From assembly GCA_028551475.1 (NCBI GenBank), contig CM052356.1, forward strand, positions 8,831,884-8,895,883: a DNA stretch of 64,000 bases. The letters are read 5' to 3'. Source of the stretch: Casuarina equisetifolia (Eukaryota; Streptophyta; Magnoliopsida; Fagales; Casuarinaceae). The notes under the pieces are model-generated. The model did no database searches. It saw nothing but the letters and a program-made list of their open reading frames with translations, and was not told the DNA's origin. Positions 62,051 to 64,000 of this stretch are shown here, piece after piece (the stretch's first letter is position 1; the number at the start of each line of letters is the position of its first letter). The translations under genes were made by a program, and so were the position numbers.

Positions 62051-64000
62051 ATGGCTGCCACTGCCGATTCTCCGTCTAGTCCTACGGTTCCTGGCGGCGG
62101 TGGCGGGGAGAGTAACAATCCTCAGTTACGACGAAAAAACCTAACGCCTGCCTGGGCCCAGGTTGTTCGAGGTGAATCCGAATCGATCTCGGCCGTTCAT
62201 CAGTCTTCGTCTTCGGCATCGACCACGGCTTCTCAGCCGGAACAACCGCCGTTTTCCGATTCTTCTCCTCCGAAGACGGCCTCGACGTCGCCACCGCCGG
62301 AGAACGCCTCGGCTAGTGAGGGTTCCGATGCCAACAGCGGCAATGCGGCTCGGCCGAAGAAGCTGGCTTGGAACAAGCCCTCAAACGGCGTCGTTGACGT
62401 CGGACCTGTGATGGGTGCCGTCTCTTGGCCTGCATTATCGGAGTCCACTAAGGCTTCGCCTAAATCGCCAGCTGATTCGGCTTCAAAAACTGTCACCGAT
62501 TCATTGGTCTCCAGTTCTCAGGTTTGATTTCAATTGTTTTCACTCTAATTCTAATGTTTGTGTATAAGAAATAGAAAACACAGACTAAAAAAATAACAAA
62601 TGTTAATCTTAAACTTAATCAGGTGCTTTTCCGCGAAACCTAAGCGAAAAGTTCTTCCACAGAATCCTGAATATTGTATCTAATGTGGTTCTACCTCTGA
62701 AATACTTATTTTATTCAGCTCAAGTGTCTTTGGCTCTGAAAAACTTACATTATTGAGCTAAATACTTTTTAGGGGTGTTTTAGGGTTTGTCAGGAAGCGG
62801 GCAGTGGAAAGTTCATCAGATTCAGAAGTTGAAGTTCCTTTTTCTTTTTTTTTTTTCTTCAGATTTTTTCTGATAAACTTGTTACTTTTCCTCTTGAAAG
62901 ATTATAGCTTTGAAGGTATAAATTTTATGGTGACTATACATAATCTCAGTTATTGACTTCCTGTGTATCTACTAGGGAACTGTTACTCCGCATTCACCCC
63001 AGAAACAAGCTACTACTAATGCAAACTCTAATTATACCTCAAACCATACAGTGCCGGCTCGACAAAGATCTATGAAGCGAGTTGGCGGTGGTAACACAAG
63101 GGGTGGGCCTGCACAAGGCGGCTTCACACATGCTCCTCCTCCTCCACCACCTCCACCAACTTTTACTGTATTTCCTCTACCTCCAAGTGGCTATCCAAAT
63201 CTGGTGCCAGGAGCACCTGACCCTTCTCATAGAGAATTTCCTTATAGAGGCAGTAATTGGGAAGCCAGACCAGCTGGAGGATTTGTGTCTCAATCACATT
63301 CTATGAATGATCACCGGAATTCCTCTCGTAGGGGCAACTATGGGCCCCATCAACGTGGAGATGGTGCTTACCATAACAATCATGGGAGCAGGCGTGATCA
63401 GGATCGTGGAAATTATGCCAATGCTAGAGATGTCAACTTTCAGCCGCAGAGAGGTCCTCTGAGGAGCTTTGTGAGGCCACCCCCACCAAATACAGGAGCA
63501 TTTGTTACTCCCCAACCCGGAAGACCTTTTGTGGGGCCCATGGGTTTCCCCGGTGAGTGTATTTTCTTTTTTCTTGGAACATATACATGTCATGAGTTTA
63601 TTTTCTTTTGATAGGATCTTTTTGTTTTGGAAATCGGGAACTGATGTATCTATGCTTTTTCAGAGTTTTACTATATGCAACCAATGCCAGTGGAGACCTT
63701 TAGGCCGTTCCTTACTCATGCACCGCCTCCTGCAGTTTTTATCCCTCTCGAACCTCCTCTGCCAACTTTGATAGTCAACCAGATAGATTACTATTTCAGG
63801 TACTTTGACAATCGCCAGCCTTTTTCAATGGATGATTTTAATGTATGAATGTAGTTTTACATCTCATCTAGAGCATTTTCGAAATTAACTGCAATTCTCC
63901 TTGATTTTCAGTGATGCTAACTTGGTAAAAGATGATTTTTTGAGGTCAAACATGGATTCTCAGGGCTGGGTGCCAATTACTTTAATAGCAAGCTTTCCTC
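62051..64000 (+). CDS. La-related protein 1 (LARP1b/c-type), 5' part, truncated by the window edge
   Basis: Four exons visible: 62051-62521, 62976-63552, 63664-63799 and 63912 to the window end, joining in frame to about 424 residues so far. The N-terminus is Ser/Pro-rich with conserved short blocks (LTPAWAQVVRG, KKLAWNKPSNG, VMGAVSWPALSES). Exon 2 carries Gly/Arg/Asn-rich and poly-Pro stretches (residues about 205-215). The La motif starts in exon 3 (LIVNQIDYYFSD) and continues in exon 4 (ANLVKDDFLRSNMDSQGWVP, then ITLIASFP) where the window stops. LARP1 proteins bind mRNA in the cytoplasm, and plant members act in mRNA decay during heat stress, leaf senescence or translation control. The visible part resembles Arabidopsis LARP1b/LARP1c (At5g66100, At4g35890); the DM15 C-terminal region that would separate these from LARP1a is not in view. 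Confidence 0.93.

Overview
This is a window of plant nuclear DNA, almost certainly from a woody or rosid-type eudicot. It is AT-rich, its genes have short exons and GT-AG introns, many stretches are retrotransposon-derived, and every intact gene has a close Arabidopsis counterpart. I cannot name the species. I see no prokaryotic, organellar or CRISPR-like content.

Nine genes look functional. On the left are a DYW-type pentatricopeptide repeat protein (PPR, minus, 2825-5095), a secreted DsbA/thioredoxin-fold protein (plus, 9460-12818, 4 exons) and an Alba-domain RGG-repeat RNA-binding protein (plus, 14144-17283, 8 exons). On the right are an alpha-expansin (plus, 37324-38313, 3 exons), a class III peroxidase resembling PER64 (plus, 41194-42481, 4 exons), an Abitram/Simiate-family protein (plus, 44007-47197, 6 exons), a UPF0496 membrane protein (minus, 48088-49441, 2 exons), a PIP2 aquaporin (minus, 52176-53310, 4 exons) and the 5' half of a LARP1-type La-related protein (plus, from 62051, cut by the window edge). 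Exon joins were worked out by hand from GT/AG sites and reading frame; every complete multi-exon gene closes on a stop codon in frame.

The PPR, thioredoxin-fold, Alba, expansin and UPF0496 genes recall, in reversed order, the Arabidopsis block At1g20230-At1g20225-At1g20220-At1g20190-At1g20180 as I remember it. This suggests an old collinear block. Between Alba and expansin it is opened by about 20 kb of repeats: a THESEUS1-like receptor-kinase pseudogene (18781-19560), minisatellites, a structurally complete but decayed Ty1/copia element on the minus strand (22840-28039, both LTRs, PBS and PPT visible), gypsy-like LTR debris and a copia reverse-transcriptase fragment (about 34040-34740).

Other dead sequences are a protease/zinc-knuckle retroelement remnant at 1-1900 (possibly an old endogenous pararetrovirus), a gypsy 3' end near 7300-8000, a copia fragment at 55920-56690, a Pro-X carboxypeptidase pseudogene lacking its catalytic serine region (58650-59140) and a short cinnamyl-alcohol-dehydrogenase-like C-terminal fragment (about 54660-54800).

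The genes do not form one pathway. Three act in or at the cell wall or apoplast (expansin, peroxidase, probably the thioredoxin-fold protein), two in the plasma membrane or endomembranes (PIP2, UPF0496), two on cytosolic RNA (Alba, LARP1) and one on organellar RNA (PPR). I found no convincing undescribed multi-gene system. The most useful leads are the single-cysteine CPDS thioredoxin-fold protein, the pseudogenes, and the synteny block.
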